Source of the DNA: Lasioglossum baleicum
Taxonomy: Eukaryota > Arthropoda > Insecta > Hymenoptera > Halictidae
Assembly: GCF_051020765.1 (NCBI RefSeq)
Contig: NW_027469328.1
Span: 146,973 to 210,972, forward strand
Reading direction: 5' to 3'
DNA: 64,000 bases
Below, in pieces: positions 1 through 13,035 of the stretch. The position numbers and the translations under genes were made by a program. Every line of letters starts with the position of its first letter. Position 1 is the stretch's first letter. The notes beneath the pieces were generated by a model. The model was not told where the DNA came from. It worked only from the letters and a program-made list of their open reading frames with translations, and did not search any database.

Positions 1-605
1 TAGAAACTCCGACCCGGCAAGCACGATCACAATTTATTCGAGCCTATTTCAGATTCGACGATTCTTCGTTTCAGAAGTGTATTTCTTTGCGGAATCGCTG
101 TTTCGCGTGCTATATCAGTGCATTTGCATGCAAGTATGCGAAATTGGATTAGAAACTCCGACCCGGCAAGCACGATTACGATTTATTCGAGTGTATGTCA
201 GATACGACGATTCTTCGTTTCAGAAGTGTATTCCTGTGCGGAATCGCTGTTTCGCGCACTTGATCAGTGCATTTGCATGCAAAAATGCGAAATTGGCACG
301 AAAACTCCGATTCGGCAAGCGCGATCACGATTTATTCGAGCTTATGTCAGATTCGACAATTATTCGTTTCACAAATGAATTTCTGTGCGGAATCGCTGTT
401 TCGCGTGCTAGATCAGTGCATTTGCATGCAAGTATGCCAAATTGGAATAGAAACTCCCACCCGGCAAGCGCGATCACGATTTATTCGAGCTTATGTCAGA
501 TTCGACAATTATTCGTTTCACAAATGAATTTCTGTGCGGAATCGCTGTTTCGCGTGCTAGATCAGGGCATTTGCATGCAAGTATGCCAAATTGGAATAGA
601 AACTC
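1..605 (+). repeat. Left-edge block, copy of 57,759-58,363
   Basis: About four monomers that line up base for base with 57,759-58,363 at an offset of 57,758. The match includes the rare ctttgcgg variant and a rare hybrid monomer carrying cacccggcaagcgcg, which I see only here (near 460) and near 58,215. After about 605 the two copies diverge: gacccggccagc here, cacccggcaagc there. The block belongs to the 6-/7-mer HOR family that fills the right end of the window, so that family probably also lies to the left of base 1. Confidence 0.85.
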
Positions 606-1800
606 CGACCCGGCCAGCACGATCACGATTTATTCAAGCTTATGTCAGATTCGACGATTCTTCGTTTCAGAATTGTATTTCTGTGCGGAATCGCTGTTTC
701 GCGCGCTAGATCTGCGCATTTGCATGCAAGTATGAGAAATTGGAATAGAAACTCCGACCTGGCAAGCACGATCACCATTTATTCTACATTATGTCAGATT
801 CGACGATTCTTCGTTTCAGAAGTGTATTTCTGTGCGGAATCGCTGTTTCGCGTGCTAGATCAGTGCATTTGCATGCAAATATGCGAAGTTGGACAGAAAC
901 TAGGACCAGGCAAGCACGATCACAATTTATTCGAACCTATGTCAGATTCGATGATTCTTCGTTTCAGAAGTGTATTTCTGTGCGGAATCTCTGTTTCGCG
1001 TGCTAGATCAGTGCATTTGCATGCAAGTATGCCAAATTGGAATAGAAACTCCCACCCGGCAAGCACGATCACGATTTATTCGAGCTTATGTCAGACTCGA
1101 CGATTATTTGTTTCACAAATGAATTTCTGTGCGTAATCGCCGTTTCGCGTGCTAGATCAGTGCATTTGTATGCAAATATGCGAAATTGGACAGAAACTCC
1201 GACCAGGCAAGCACGATCACAATTTATTCGAGCCTATGTCAGATTCGACGATTCTTCGTTTCAGAAGTGTATTTCTGTGCTGAATCGCTGTTTCGCGTGC
1301 TATATCAGTGCATTTGCATGCAAGTATGCGAAATTGGAATAGAAACTCCGACCCGGCAAGCACGATCACAATTTATTCGAGCCTATTTCAGATTCGACGA
1401 TTCTTCGTTTCAGAAGTGTATTTCTGTGCGGAATCGCTGTTTCGCGTGCTATATCAGTGCATTTTCATGCAAGTATGCGAAATTGGAATAGAAACTCCGA
1501 CCCGGCAAGCACGATTACGATTTATTCGAGTGTATGTCAGATTCGACGATTCTTCGATTCAGAAGTGTATTTCTGTGCGGAATCGCTGTTTCGCGCGCTT
1601 GATCAGTGCATTTGCATGCAAAAATGCGAAATTGGCACGAAAACTCCGATTCGGCAAGCGCGATCACGATTTATTCGAGCTTATGTCAGATTCGACAATT
1701 ATTCGTTTCACAAATGAATTTCTGTGCGGAATCGCTGTTTCGCGTGCTAGATCAGTGCATTTGCATGCAAGTATGCCAAATTGGAATAGAAACTCCGACC
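606..1800 (+). repeat. Eight-monomer block, copy of 37,836-39,030
   Basis: Aligns with 37,836-39,030 at a constant offset of 37,230, and its first half also aligns with 25,925-26,640 at offset 25,319. It carries the HindIII-bearing subtype (caagctt at about 635), the BglII-bearing subtype (agatct near 708), a monomer with the rare gcgaagttgg, and a 148-bp monomer with gcgtaatcgcc (from 1,094). A private change is cattttcatgc near 1,461, where the other copy has catttgcatgc. The match breaks near 1,800. Confidence 0.8.
636..641. other. HindIII site marking the ggccagcac monomer subtype (first of about 28)
   Basis: AAGCTT occurs only in monomers with gacccggccagcac followed by tttattcaagcttatg. 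I count about 28, at 613, 9,396, 9,991, 11,331 and so on to 50,933 (position of ggccagc). None are seen between about 0.65 and 9.4 kb or after 51 kb. The site therefore maps one subtype and the domain boundaries. Confidence 0.75.
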
Positions 1801-3381
1801 CGGCAAGCGCGATCACGATTTATTCGAGCTTATGTCAGATTCGACAATTATTCGTTTCACAAATGAATTTCTGTGCGGAATCGCTGTTTCGCGCGCTAGA
1901 TCAGTGCATTTGCATGCAAATATGCGAAATTGGCACGAAAACTCCGATTCGGCAAGCACGATCACGATTTATTCGAACTTATGTCAGATTCGACGATTAT
2001 TCGTTTCACAAATGAATTTCTGTACGGAATCGCTGTTTAGCGTGCTAGATCAGTGCATTTGTATGCAAATATGCGAAATTGGCACGGAAACTCCGATTCG
2101 GCAAGCACGACCACGATTTATTCGAGCTTATGTCTGATTCGACGATTCTTCGTTTCAGAAGTGTATTTCTGTGCGGAATCGCTGTTTCGCGTGCTAGATC
2201 AGTGCATTTGCATGCAAATATGCGAAATTGGACAGAAACTAGGACCAGGCAAGCACGATCACAATTTATTCGAACCTATGTCAGATTCGACGATTCTTCG
2301 TTTCAGAAGTGTATTTCTGTGCGGAATCGCTGTTTCGCGCGCTTGATCAGTGCATTTGCATGCAAAAATGCGAAATTGGCACGAAAACTCCGATTCGGCA
2401 AGCGCGATCACGATTTATTCGAGCTTATGTCAGATTCGACAATTATTCGTTTCACAAATGAATTTCTGTGCGGAATCGCTGTTTCGCGCGCTAGATCAGT
2501 GCATTTGCATGCAAATATGCGAAATTGGCACGAAAACTCCGATTCGGCAAGCACGATCACGATTTATTCGAGCTTATGTCAGATTCGACGATTATTCGTT
2601 TCACAAATGAATTTCTGTACGGAATCGCTGTTTAGCGTGCTAGATCAGTGCATTTGTATGCAAATATGCGAAATTGGCACGGAAACTCCGATTCGGCAAG
2701 CACGACCACGATTTATTCGAGCTTATGTCTGATTCGACGATTCTTCGTTTCAGAAGTGTATTTCTGTGCGGAATCGCTGTTTCGCGTGCTAGATCAGTGC
2801 ATTTGCATGCAAATATGCGAAATTGGACAGAAACTAGGACCAGGCAAGCACGATCACAATTTATTCGAACCTATGTCAGATTCGACGATTCTTCGTTTCA
2901 GAAGTGTATTTCTGTGCGGAATCGCTGTTTCGCGCGCTTGATCAGTGCATTTGCATGCAAAAATGCGAAATTGGCACGAAAACTCCGATTCGGCAAGCGC
3001 GATCACGATTTATTCGAGCTTATGTCAGATTCGACAATTATTCGTTTCACAAATGAATTTCTGTGCGGAATCGCTGTTTCGCGCGCTAGATCAGTGCATT
3101 TGCATGCAAATATGCGAAATTGGCACGAAAACTCCGATTCGGCAAGCACGATCACGATTTATTCGAGCTTATGTCAGATTCGACGATTATTCGTTTCACA
3201 AATGAATTTCTGTACGGAATCGCTGTTTAGCGTGCTAGATCAGTGCATTTGTATGCAAATATGCGAAATTGGCACGGAAACTCCGATTCGGCAAGCACGA
3301 CCACGATTTATTCGAGCTTATGTCTGATTCGACGATTCTTCGTTTCAGAAGTGTATTTCTGTGCGGAATCGCTGTTTCGCG
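1801..3381 (+). repeat. 595-bp four-monomer tandem repeat, 2.65 copies
   Basis: Copies at 1,801-2,395, 2,396-2,990 and a partial one at 2,991-3,381. The unit is three 149-bp monomers plus one 148-bp monomer (ggacagaaactagg type). The only difference I see between the first two copies is a single base at 1,977 (cgaactt against cgagctt). The partial copy ends where cgcgtgctag becomes cgcgggctag at 3,382. Near identity implies a recent tandem amplification. Confidence 0.85.
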
Positions 3382-4045
3382 GGCTAGATCAGTGCACTTG
3401 CATGCAAGTATGAGAAATTGGAATAGAAACACCGACCCTGCAATCACGATCACGATTTATTCGAGCTTATGTCAGATTCGACGATTATTCGTTTCACAAA
3501 TGAATTTCTGTACGGAATCGCTGTTTAGCGTGCTAGATCAGTGCATTTGTATGCAAATATGCGAAATTGGCACGGAAACTCCGATTCGGCAAGCACGACC
3601 ACGATTTATTCGAGCTTATGTCAGATTCGACGATTCTTCGTTTGAGAAGTGTATTTCTTTGCGGAATCGCTGTTTCGCGCGCTAGATCAGTGCATTTGCA
3701 TGCAAATATGCGAAATTGGCACGAAAACTCCGATTCGGCAAGCACGATCACGATTTATTCGAGCTTATGTCAGACTCGACGATTATTTGTTTCACAAATG
3801 AATTTCTGTGCGGAATCGCTGTTTCGCGTGCTATATCAGTGCATTTGCATGCAAGTATGCGAAATTGGAATAGAAACTCCGACCCGGCAAGCACGATCAC
3901 AATTTATTCGAGCCTATTTCAGATTCGACGATTCTTCGTTTCAGAAGTGTATTTCTGTGCGGAATCGCTGTTTCGCGGGCTAGATCAGTGCATTTGCATG
4001 CAAGTATGCGAAATTGGAATAGAAACTCCGACCCGGCAAGCACGA
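3085..4045 (+). repeat. Duplicated segment, partner of 5,469-6,429
   Basis: Matches 5,469-6,429 at a constant offset of 2,384, exactly 16 monomers of 149 bp. It contains the gtacggaatcgctgtttagcg variant, the ttgagaagtgtatttctttgc variant and caatcac in place of caagcac. Left breakpoint: cgcgcgctag here, cgcgtgctag in the partner. Right breakpoint: gaccacgattta here, gatcacgattta there. Confidence 0.75.
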
Positions 4046-7000
4046 CCACGATTTATTCGAGCTTATGTCAGACTCGGCGATTATTTGTTTCACAAATGAA
4101 TTTCTGTGCGGAATCGCTGTTTCGCGTGCTATATCAGTGCATTTGCATGCAAGTATGCGAAATTGGAATAGAAACTCCGACCCGGCAAGCACGATCACAA
4201 TTTATTCGAGCCTATTTCAGATTCGACGATTCTTCGTTTCAGAAGTGTATTTCTGTGCGGAATCGCTGTTTCGCGCGCTAGATCAGTGCATTTGCATGCA
4301 AATATGCGAAATTGGCACGAAAACTCCGATTCGGCAAGCACGATCACGATTTATTCGAGCTTATGTCAGACTTGACGATTATTTGTTTCACAAATGAATT
4401 TCTGTGCGGAATCGCTGTTTCGCGCGCTAGATGAGTGCATTTGCATGCAAAAATGCTAAATTGGCACAGAAACTCCGATCCGCCAAGCACGATCACGATT
4501 TATTCGAGCCTATGTCAGATTCGACGATTCTTCGTTTCAGTAGTGTATTTCTGTGCGGAATCGCTGTTTCGCGCGCTAGATCAGTGCACTTGCATGCAAG
4601 TATGAGAAATTGGAATAGAAACTCCGACCCGGCAATCACGATCACGATTTATTCGAGCTTATGTCAGATTCGACGATTATTCGTTTCACAAATGAATTTC
4701 TGTACGGAATCGCTGTTTAGCGTGCTAGATCAGTGCATTTGTATGCAAATATGCGAAATTGGCACGGAAACTCCGATTCGGCAAGCACGACCACGATTTA
4801 TTCGAGCTTATGTCTGATTCGACGATTCTTCGTTTCAGAAGTGTATTTCTGTGCGGAATCGCTGTTTCGCGGGCTAGATCAGTGCATTTGCATGCAAGTA
4901 TGTGAAATTGGAATAGAAACTCCGACCCGGCAAGCACGATCACGATTTATTCGAGCGTATGTCAGATTCGACGATTCTTCGTTTCAGAAGTGTATTTCTG
5001 TGCTGAATCGCTGTTTCGCGTGCTATATCAGTGCATTTGCATGCAAGTATGCGAAATTGGAATAGAAACTCCGACCCGGCAAGCACGATCACAATTTATT
5101 CGAGCCTATTTCAGATTCGACGATTCTTCGTTTCAGAAGTGTATTTCTGTGCGGAATCGCTGTTTCGCGTGCTATATCAGTGCATTTTCATGCAAGTATG
5201 CGAAATTGGAATAGAAACTCCGACCCGGCAAGCACGATTACGATTTATTCGAGTGTATGTCAGATTCGACGATTCTTCGATTCAGAAGTGTATTTCTGTG
5301 CGGAATCGCTGTTTCGCGCGCTTGATCAGTGCATTTGCATGCAAAAATGCGAAATTGGCACGAAAACTCCGATTCGGCAAGCGCGATCACGATTTATTCG
5401 AGCTTATGTCAGATTCGACAATTATTCGTTTCACAAATGAATTTCTGTGCGGAATCGCTGTTTCGCGTGCTAGATCAGTGCATTTGCATGCAAATATGCG
5501 AAATTGGCACGAAAACTCCGATTCGGCAAGCACGATCACGATTTATTCGAGCTTATGTCAGATTCGACGATTATTCGTTTCACAAATGAATTTCTGTACG
5601 GAATCGCTGTTTAGCGTGCTAGATCAGTGCATTTGTATGCAAATATGCGAAATTGGCACGGAAACTCCGATTCGGCAAGCACGACCACGATTTATTCGAG
5701 CTTATGTCTGATTCGACGATTCTTCGTTTCAGAAGTGTATTTCTGTGCGGAATCGCTGTTTCGCGGGCTAGATCAGTGCACTTGCATGCAAGTATGAGAA
5801 ATTGGAATAGAAACACCGACCCTGCAATCACGATCACGATTTATTCGAGCTTATGTCAGATTCGACGATTATTCGTTTCACAAATGAATTTCTGTACGGA
5901 ATCGCTGTTTAGCGTGCTAGATCAGTGCATTTGTATGCAAATATGCGAAATTGGCACGGAAACTCCGATTCGGCAAGCACGACCACGATTTATTCGAGCT
6001 TATGTCAGATTCGACGATTCTTCGTTTGAGAAGTGTATTTCTTTGCGGAATCGCTGTTTCGCGCGCTAGATCAGTGCATTTGCATGCAAATATGCGAAAT
6101 TGGCACGAAAACTCCGATTCGGCAAGCACGATCACGATTTATTCGAGCTTATGTCAGACTCGACGATTATTTGTTTCACAAATGAATTTCTGTGCGGAAT
6201 CGCTGTTTCGCGTGCTATATCAGTGCATTTGCATGCAAGTATGCGAAATTGGAATAGAAACTCCGACCCGGCAAGCACGATCACAATTTATTCGAGCCTA
6301 TTTCAGATTCGACGATTCTTCGTTTCAGAAGTGTATTTCTGTGCGGAATCGCTGTTTCGCGGGCTAGATCAGTGCATTTGCATGCAAGTATGCGAAATTG
6401 GAATAGAAACTCCGACCCGGCAAGCACGATCACGATTTATTCGAGCGTATGTCAGATTCGACGATTCTTCGTTTCAGTAGTGTATTTCTGTGCGGAATCG
6501 CTGTTTAGCGTGCTAGATCAGTGCATTTGTATGCAAATATGCGAAATTGGCACGGAAACTCCGATTCGGCAAGCACGACCACGATTTATTCGAGCTTATG
6601 TCAGATTCGACGATTCTTCGTTTGAGAAGTGTATTTCTTTGCGGAATCGCTGTTTCGCGCGCTAGATCAGTGCATTTGCATGCAAATATGCGAAATTGGC
6701 ACGAAAACTCCGATTCGGCAAGCACGATCACGATTTATTCGAGCTTATGTCAGATTCGACGATTATTCGTTTCAGTAGTGTATTTCTGTGCGGAATCGCT
6801 GTTTCGCGCGCTAGATCAGTGCACTTGCATGCAAGTATGAGAAATTGGAATAGAACCTCCGACCCGGCAAGCACGATCACAATTTATTCGAGCCTATTTC
6901 AGATTCGACGATTCTTCGTTTCAGAAGTGTATTTCTGTGCGGAATCGCTGTTTCGCGCGCTAGATCAGTGCATTTGCATGCAAATATGCGAAATTGGCAC

Positions 7001-8010
7001 GAAAACTCCGATTCGGCAAGCACGATCACGATTTATTCGAGCTTATGTCAGATTCGACGATTATTCGTTTCAGTAGTGTATTTCTGTGCGGAATCGCTGT
7101 TTCGCGCGCTAGATCAGTGCACTTGCATGCAAGTATGAGAAATTGGAATAGAAACTCCGACCCGGCAATCACGATCACGATTTATTCGAGCTTATGTCAG
7201 ATTCGACGATTATTCGTTTCACAAATGAATTTCTGTACGGAATCGCTGTTTAGCGTGCTAGATCAGTGCATTTGTATGCAAATATGCGAAATTGGCACGG
7301 AAACTCCGATTCGGCAAGCACGACCACGATTTATTCGAGCTTATGTCAGACTCGGCGATTATTTGTTTCACAAATGAATTTCTGTGCGGAATCGCTGTTT
7401 CGCGTGCTATATCAGTGCATTTGCATGCAAGTATGCGAAATTGGAATAGAAACTCCGACCCGGCAAGCACGATCACAATTTATTCGATCCTATTTCAGAT
7501 TCGACGATTCTTCGTTTCAGAAGTGTATTTCTGTGCGGAATCGCTGTTTCGCGCGCTAGATCAGTGCATTTGCATGCAAATATGCGAAATTGGCACGAAA
7601 ACTCCGATTCGGCAAGCACGATCACGATTTATTCGAGCTTATGTCAGACTCGACGATTATTTGTTTCACAAATGAATTTCTGTGCGTAATCGCCGTTTCG
7701 CGTGCTAGAGTAGTGCATTTGCATGCAAATATGCGAAATTGGCACGAAAACTCCGATTCGGCAAGCACGATCACGATTTATTCGAGCTTATGTCAGATTC
7801 GACGACTATTCGTTTCACAAATGAATTTCTGTACGGAATCGCTGTTTCGCGCGCTATATCAGTGCATTTGCATGCAAGTATGCGAAATTGGAATAGAAAC
7901 TCCGACCCGGCAAGCACGATCACAATTTATTCGAGCCTATTTCAGATTCGACGATTCTTCGTTTCAGAAGTGTATTTCTGTGCGGAATCGCTGTTTCGCG
8001 TGCTAGATCA
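3382..8010 (+). repeat. Mixed satellite block dominated by 298-bp dimers and 596-bp 4-mers
   Basis: About 31 monomers mixing two sequence families, with the gtttagcg subtype near 3,524, 4,722, 5,608, 5,906, 6,506 and 7,250. From 6,696 to 7,590 the same ggcacgaaaactcc monomer returns every 298 bp. Segment 5,031-5,460 matches 1,308-1,740 (offset 3,723). Segment 6,994-8,160 matches 15,331-16,497 (offset 8,337). Segment 5,951-6,660 matches 13,096-13,805 (offset 7,145). Nothing other than satellite is present. Confidence 0.75.
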
Positions 8011-8901
8011 GTGCATTTGTATGCAAATATGCGAAATTGGACAGAAACTCCGACCAGGCAAGCACGATCACAATTTATTCGAGCCTATGTCAGATTCGAC
8101 GATTCTTCGTTTCAGAAGTGTATTTCTGTGCTGAATCGCTGTTTCGCGTGCTATATCAGTGCATTTGCATGCAAGTATGCGAAATTGGAATAGAAACTCC
8201 GACCCGGCAAGCACGATCACAATTTATTCGAGCCTATTTCAGATTCGACGATTCTTCGTTTCAGAAGTGTATTTCTGTGCTGAATCGCTGTTACGCGTGC
8301 TATATCAGTGCATTTGCATGCAAGTATGCGAAATTGGAATAGAAACTCCGACCCGGCAAGCACGATTACGATTTATTCGAGCCTATTTCAGATTCGACGA
8401 TTCTTCGTTTCAGAAGTGTATTTCTGTGCGGAATCGCTGTTTCGCGTGCTAGATCAGTGCATTTGTATGCAAATATGCGAAATTGGACAGAAACTCCGAC
8501 CAGGCAAGCACGATCACAATTTATTCGAGCCTATGTCAGATTCGACGATTCTTCGTTTCAGAAGTGTATTTCTGTGCTGAATCGCTGTTTCGCGTGCTAT
8601 ATCAGTGCATTTGCATGCAAGTATGCGAAATTGGAATAGAAACTCCGACCCGGCAAGCACGATCACAATTTATTCGAGCCTATTTCAGATTCGACGATTC
8701 TTCGTTTCAGAAGTGTATTTCTGTGCGGAATCGCTGTTTCGCGTGCTAGATCAGTGCATTTGTATGCAAATATGCGAAATTGGACAGAAACTCCGACCAG
8801 GCAAGCACGATCACAATTTATTCGAGCCTATGTCAGATTCGACGATTCTTCGTTTCAGAAGTGTATTTCTGTGCTGAATCGCTGTTTCGCGTGCTATATC
8901 A
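8011..8901 (+). repeat. Short-period block of 297-bp dimers
   Basis: Alternation of a 148-bp monomer (gtatgcaaatatg, ggacagaaactccgaccagg, gtgctgaatcg) with a 149-bp monomer (gctatatcag, ggaatagaaactccgacccgg). The pair repeats at 297 bp (8,457, 8,754; also 8,308, 8,605, 8,902). These two monomers are recognisably the first two of the seven-monomer HOR at the right end of the window, here amplified as a dimer. Confidence 0.75.
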
Positions 8902-11900
8902 GTGCATTTGCATGCAAGTATGCGAAATTGGAATAGAAACTCCGACCCGGCAAGCACGATCACAATTTATTCGAGCCTATTTCAGATTCGACGATTCTTC
9001 GTTTCAGAAGTGTATTTCTGTGCTGAATCGCTGTTACGCGTGCTATATCAGTGCATTTGCATGCAAGTATGCGAAATTGGAATAGAAACTCCGACCCGGC
9101 AAGCACGATTACGATTTATTCGAGTGTATGTCAGATTCGACGATTCTTCGATTCAGAAGTGTATTTCTGTGCGGAATCGCTGTTTCGCGCGCTTGATCAG
9201 TGCATTTGCATGCAAAAATGCGAAATTGGCACGAAAACTCCGATTCGGCAAGCGCGATCACGATTTATTCGAGCTTATGTCAGATGCGACAATTATTCGT
9301 TTCACAAATGAATTTCTGTGCGGAATCGCTGTTTCGCGTGCTAGATCAGTGCATTTGCATGCAAGAATGCCAAATTGGAATAGAAACTCCGACCCGGCCA
9401 GCACGATCACGATTTATTCAAGCTTATGTCAGATTCGACGATTCTTCGTTTCAGAATTGTATTTCTGTGCGGAATCCCTGTTTCGCGCGCTAGATCTGCG
9501 CATTTGCAAGCAAGTATGAGAAATTGGAATAGAAACTCCGACCTGGCAAGCACGATCACCATTTATTCTACGTTATGTCAGATTCGACGATTCTTCGTTT
9601 CAGAAGTGTATTTCTGTGCGGAATCGCTGTTTCGCGTGCTACATCAGTGCATTTGCATGCAAATATGCGAAATTGGACAGAAACTAGGACCAGGCAAGCA
9701 CGATCACAATTTATTCGAACCTATGTCAGATTCGACGATTCTTCGTTTCAGAAGTGTATTTCTGTGCGGAATCGCTGTTTCGCGCGCTTGATCAGTGCAT
9801 TTGCATGCAAAAATGCGAAATTGGCACGAAAACTCCGATTCGGCAAGCGTGATCACGATTTATTCGAGCTTATGTCAGATTCGACAATTATTCGTTTCAC
9901 AAATGAATGTCTTTGCGGAATCGCTGTTTCGCGTGCTAGATCAGTGCATTTGCATGCAAGTATGCCAAATTGGAATAGAAACTCCGACCCGGCCAGCACG
10001 ATCACGATTTATTCAAGCTTATGTCAGATTCGACGATTCTTCGTTTCAGAATTGTATTTCTGTGCGGAATCGCAGTTTCGCGCGCTAGATGAGTGCATTT
10101 GCATGCAAGTATGAGAAATTGGAATAGAAACTCCGACCCGGCAAGCACGATCACCATTTATTCTACGTTATGTCAGATTCGACGATTCTTCGTTTCAGAA
10201 GTGTATTTCTGTGCGGAATCGCTGTTTCGCGCGCTAGATCAGTGCACTTGCTTGCAAGTATGAGAAATTGGAATAGAAACACCGACCCTAAAATCACGAT
10301 CACGATTTATTCGAGCTTATGTCAGATTCGACGATTATTTGTTTCACAAATGAATTTCTGTGCGTAATCGCCGTTTCGCGTGCTAGAGTAGTGCATTTGC
10401 ATGCAAATATGCGAAATTGGCACGAAAACTCCGATTCGGCAAGCACGATCACGATTTATTCGAGCTTATGTCAGATTCGACGACTATTCGTTTCACAAAT
10501 GAATTTCTGTACGGAATCGCTGTTTCGCGCGCTATATCAGTGCATTTGCATGCAAGTATGCGAAATTGGAATAGAAACTCCGACCCGGCAAGCACGATCA
10601 CAATTTATTCGAGCCTATTTCAGATTCGACGATTCTTCGTTTCAGAAGTGTATTTCTGTGCGGAATCGCTGTTTCGCGTGCTAGATCAGTGCATTTGTAT
10701 GCAAATATGCGAAATTGGACAGAAACTCCGACCAGGCAAGCACGATCACAATTTATTCGAGCCTATGTCAGATTCGACGATTCTTCGTTTCAGAAGTGTA
10801 TTTCTGTGCTGAATCGCTGTTTCGCGTGCTATATCAGTGCATTTGCATGCAAGTATGCGAAATTGGAATAGAAACTCCGACCCGGCAAGCACGATCACAA
10901 TTTATTCGAGCCTATTTCAGATTCGACGATTCTTCGTTTCAGAAGTGTATTTCTGTGCTGAATCGCTGTTTCGCGTGCTATATCAGTGCATTTGCATGCA
11001 AGTATGCGAAATTGGAATAGAAACTCCGACCCGGCAAGCACGATTACGATTTATTCGAGTGTATGTCAGATTCGACGATTCTTCGATTCAGAAGTGTATT
11101 TCTGTGCGGAATCGCTGTTTCGCGCGCTTGATCAGTGCATTTGCATGCAAAAATGCGAAATTGGCACGAAAACTCCGATTCGGCAAGCGCGATCACGATT
11201 TATTCGAGCTTATGTCAGATGCGACAATTATTCGTTTCACAAATGAATTTCTGTGCGGAATCGCTGTTTCGCGTGCTAGATCAGTGCATTTGCATGCAAG
11301 TATGCCAAATTGGAATAGAAACTCCGACCCGGCCAGCACGATCACGATTTATTCAAGCTTATGTCAGATTCGACGATTCTTCGTTTCAGAATTGTATTTC
11401 TGTGCGGAATCCCTGTTTCGCGCGCTAGATCTGCGCATTTGCAAGCAAGTATGAGAAATTGGAATAGAAACTCCGACCTGGCAAGCACGATCACCATTTA
11501 TTCTACGTTATGTCAGATTCGACGATTCTTCGTTTCAGAAGTGTATTTCTGTGCGGAATCGCTGTTTCGCGTGCTACATCAGTGCATTTGCATGCAAATA
11601 TGCGAAATTGGACAGAAACTAGGACCAGGCAAGCACGATCACAATTTATTCGAACCTATGTCAGATTCGACGATTCTTCGTTTCAGAAGTGTATTTCTGT
11701 GCGGAATCGCTGTTTCGCGCGCTTGATCAGTGCATTTGCATGCAAAAATGCGAAATTGGCACGAAAACTCCGATTCGGCAAGCGCGATCACGATTTATTC
11801 GAGCTTATGTCAGATTCGACAATTATTCGTTTCACAAATGAATTTCTGTGCGGAATCGCTGTTTCGCGTGCTAGATCAGTGCATTTGCATGCAAGTATGC

Positions 11901-12274
11901 CAAATTGGAATAGAAACTCCGACCCGGCCAGCACGATCACGATTTATTCAAGCTTATGTCAGATTCGACGATTCTTCGTTTCAGAATTGTATTTCTGTGC
12001 GGAATCGCAGTTTCGCGCGCTAGATGAGTGCATTTGCATGCAAGTATGAGAAATTGGAATAGAAACTCCGACCCGGCAAGCACGATCACCATTTATTCTA
12101 CGTTATGTCAGATTCGACGATTCTTCGTTTCAGAAGTGTATTTCTGTGCGGAATCGCTGTTTCGCGCGCTAGATCAGTGCACTTGCTTGCAAGTATGAGA
12201 AATTGGAATAGAAACACCGACCCTAAAATCACGATCACGATTTATTCGAGCTTATGTCAGATTCGACGATTATT
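8600..12274 (+). repeat. 1,935-bp thirteen-monomer tandem duplication
   Basis: Segment 8,600-10,339 aligns with 10,535-12,274 at a constant offset of 1,935 bp (13 monomers, two of them 148 bp). Visible differences are few: gttacgcg near 9,033 against gtttcgcg, caagaatgcc near 9,363 against caagtatgcc, gcgtgatc near 9,848 against gcgcgatc, and aatgtcttt near 9,908 against aatttctgt. Copy 2 itself recurs at 15,978-17,880 (offset 5,659), so this 13-mer has been moved or amplified more than once. Confidence 0.8.
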
Positions 12275-13035
12275 CGTTTCACAAATTAATTTCTGTGCGG
12301 AATCGCTGTTTCGCGTGCTAGATCAGTGCATTTGCATGCAAATATGCGAAATTGGACAGAAACTAGGACCAGGCAAGCACGATCACCATTTATTCTACGT
12401 TATGTCAGATTCGACGATTCTTCGTTTCAGAAGTGTATTTCTGTGCGGAATCGCTGTTTCGCGCGCTTGATCAGTGCATTTGCATGCAAAAATGCGAAAT
12501 TGGCACGAAAACTCCGATTCGGCAAGCGCGATCACGATTTATTCGAGCTTATGTCAGATTCGACAATTATTCGTTTCACAAATGAATTTCTGTGCGGAAT
12601 CGCTGTTTCGCGTGCTAGATCAGTGCATTTGCATGCAAGTATGCCAAATTGGAATAGAAACACCGACCCGGCCAGCACGATCACGATTTATTCAAGCTTA
12701 TGTCAGATTCGACGATTCTTCGTTTCAGAATTGTATTTCTGTGCGGAATCGCAGTTTCGCGCGCTAGATGAGTGCATTTGCATGCAAGTATGAGAAATTG
12801 GAATAGAAACTCCGACCCGGCAAGCACGATCACCATTTATTCTACGTTATGTCAGATTCGACGATTCTTCGTTTCAGAAGTGTATTTCTGTGCGGAATCG
12901 CTGTTTCGCGCGCTAGATCAGTGCACTTGCTTGCAAGTATGAGAAATTGGAATAGAAACACCGACCCTAAAATCACGATCACGATTTATTCGAGCTTATG
13001 TCAGATTCGACGATTATTCGTTTCACAAATTAATT
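11660..13035 (+). repeat. 744-bp five-monomer tandem duplication
   Basis: Bases from about 11,660 to 12,290 return at offset 744 (five monomers, one of 148 bp). Both copies carry the unusual caccgaccctaaaatcacg and gcacttgcttgcaag variants and caaattaattt in place of caaatgaattt. It lies directly at the end of the 13-mer duplication, so the two duplications overlap and must have happened in sequence. Confidence 0.75.

Noticed and set aside
3235..3453. Recurring 72-codon frame on the - strand
   Set aside because: It appears wherever the gtttagcg subtype follows certain neighbours, ends at the same monomer position each time and has no independent support. It is the reverse complement of satellite.
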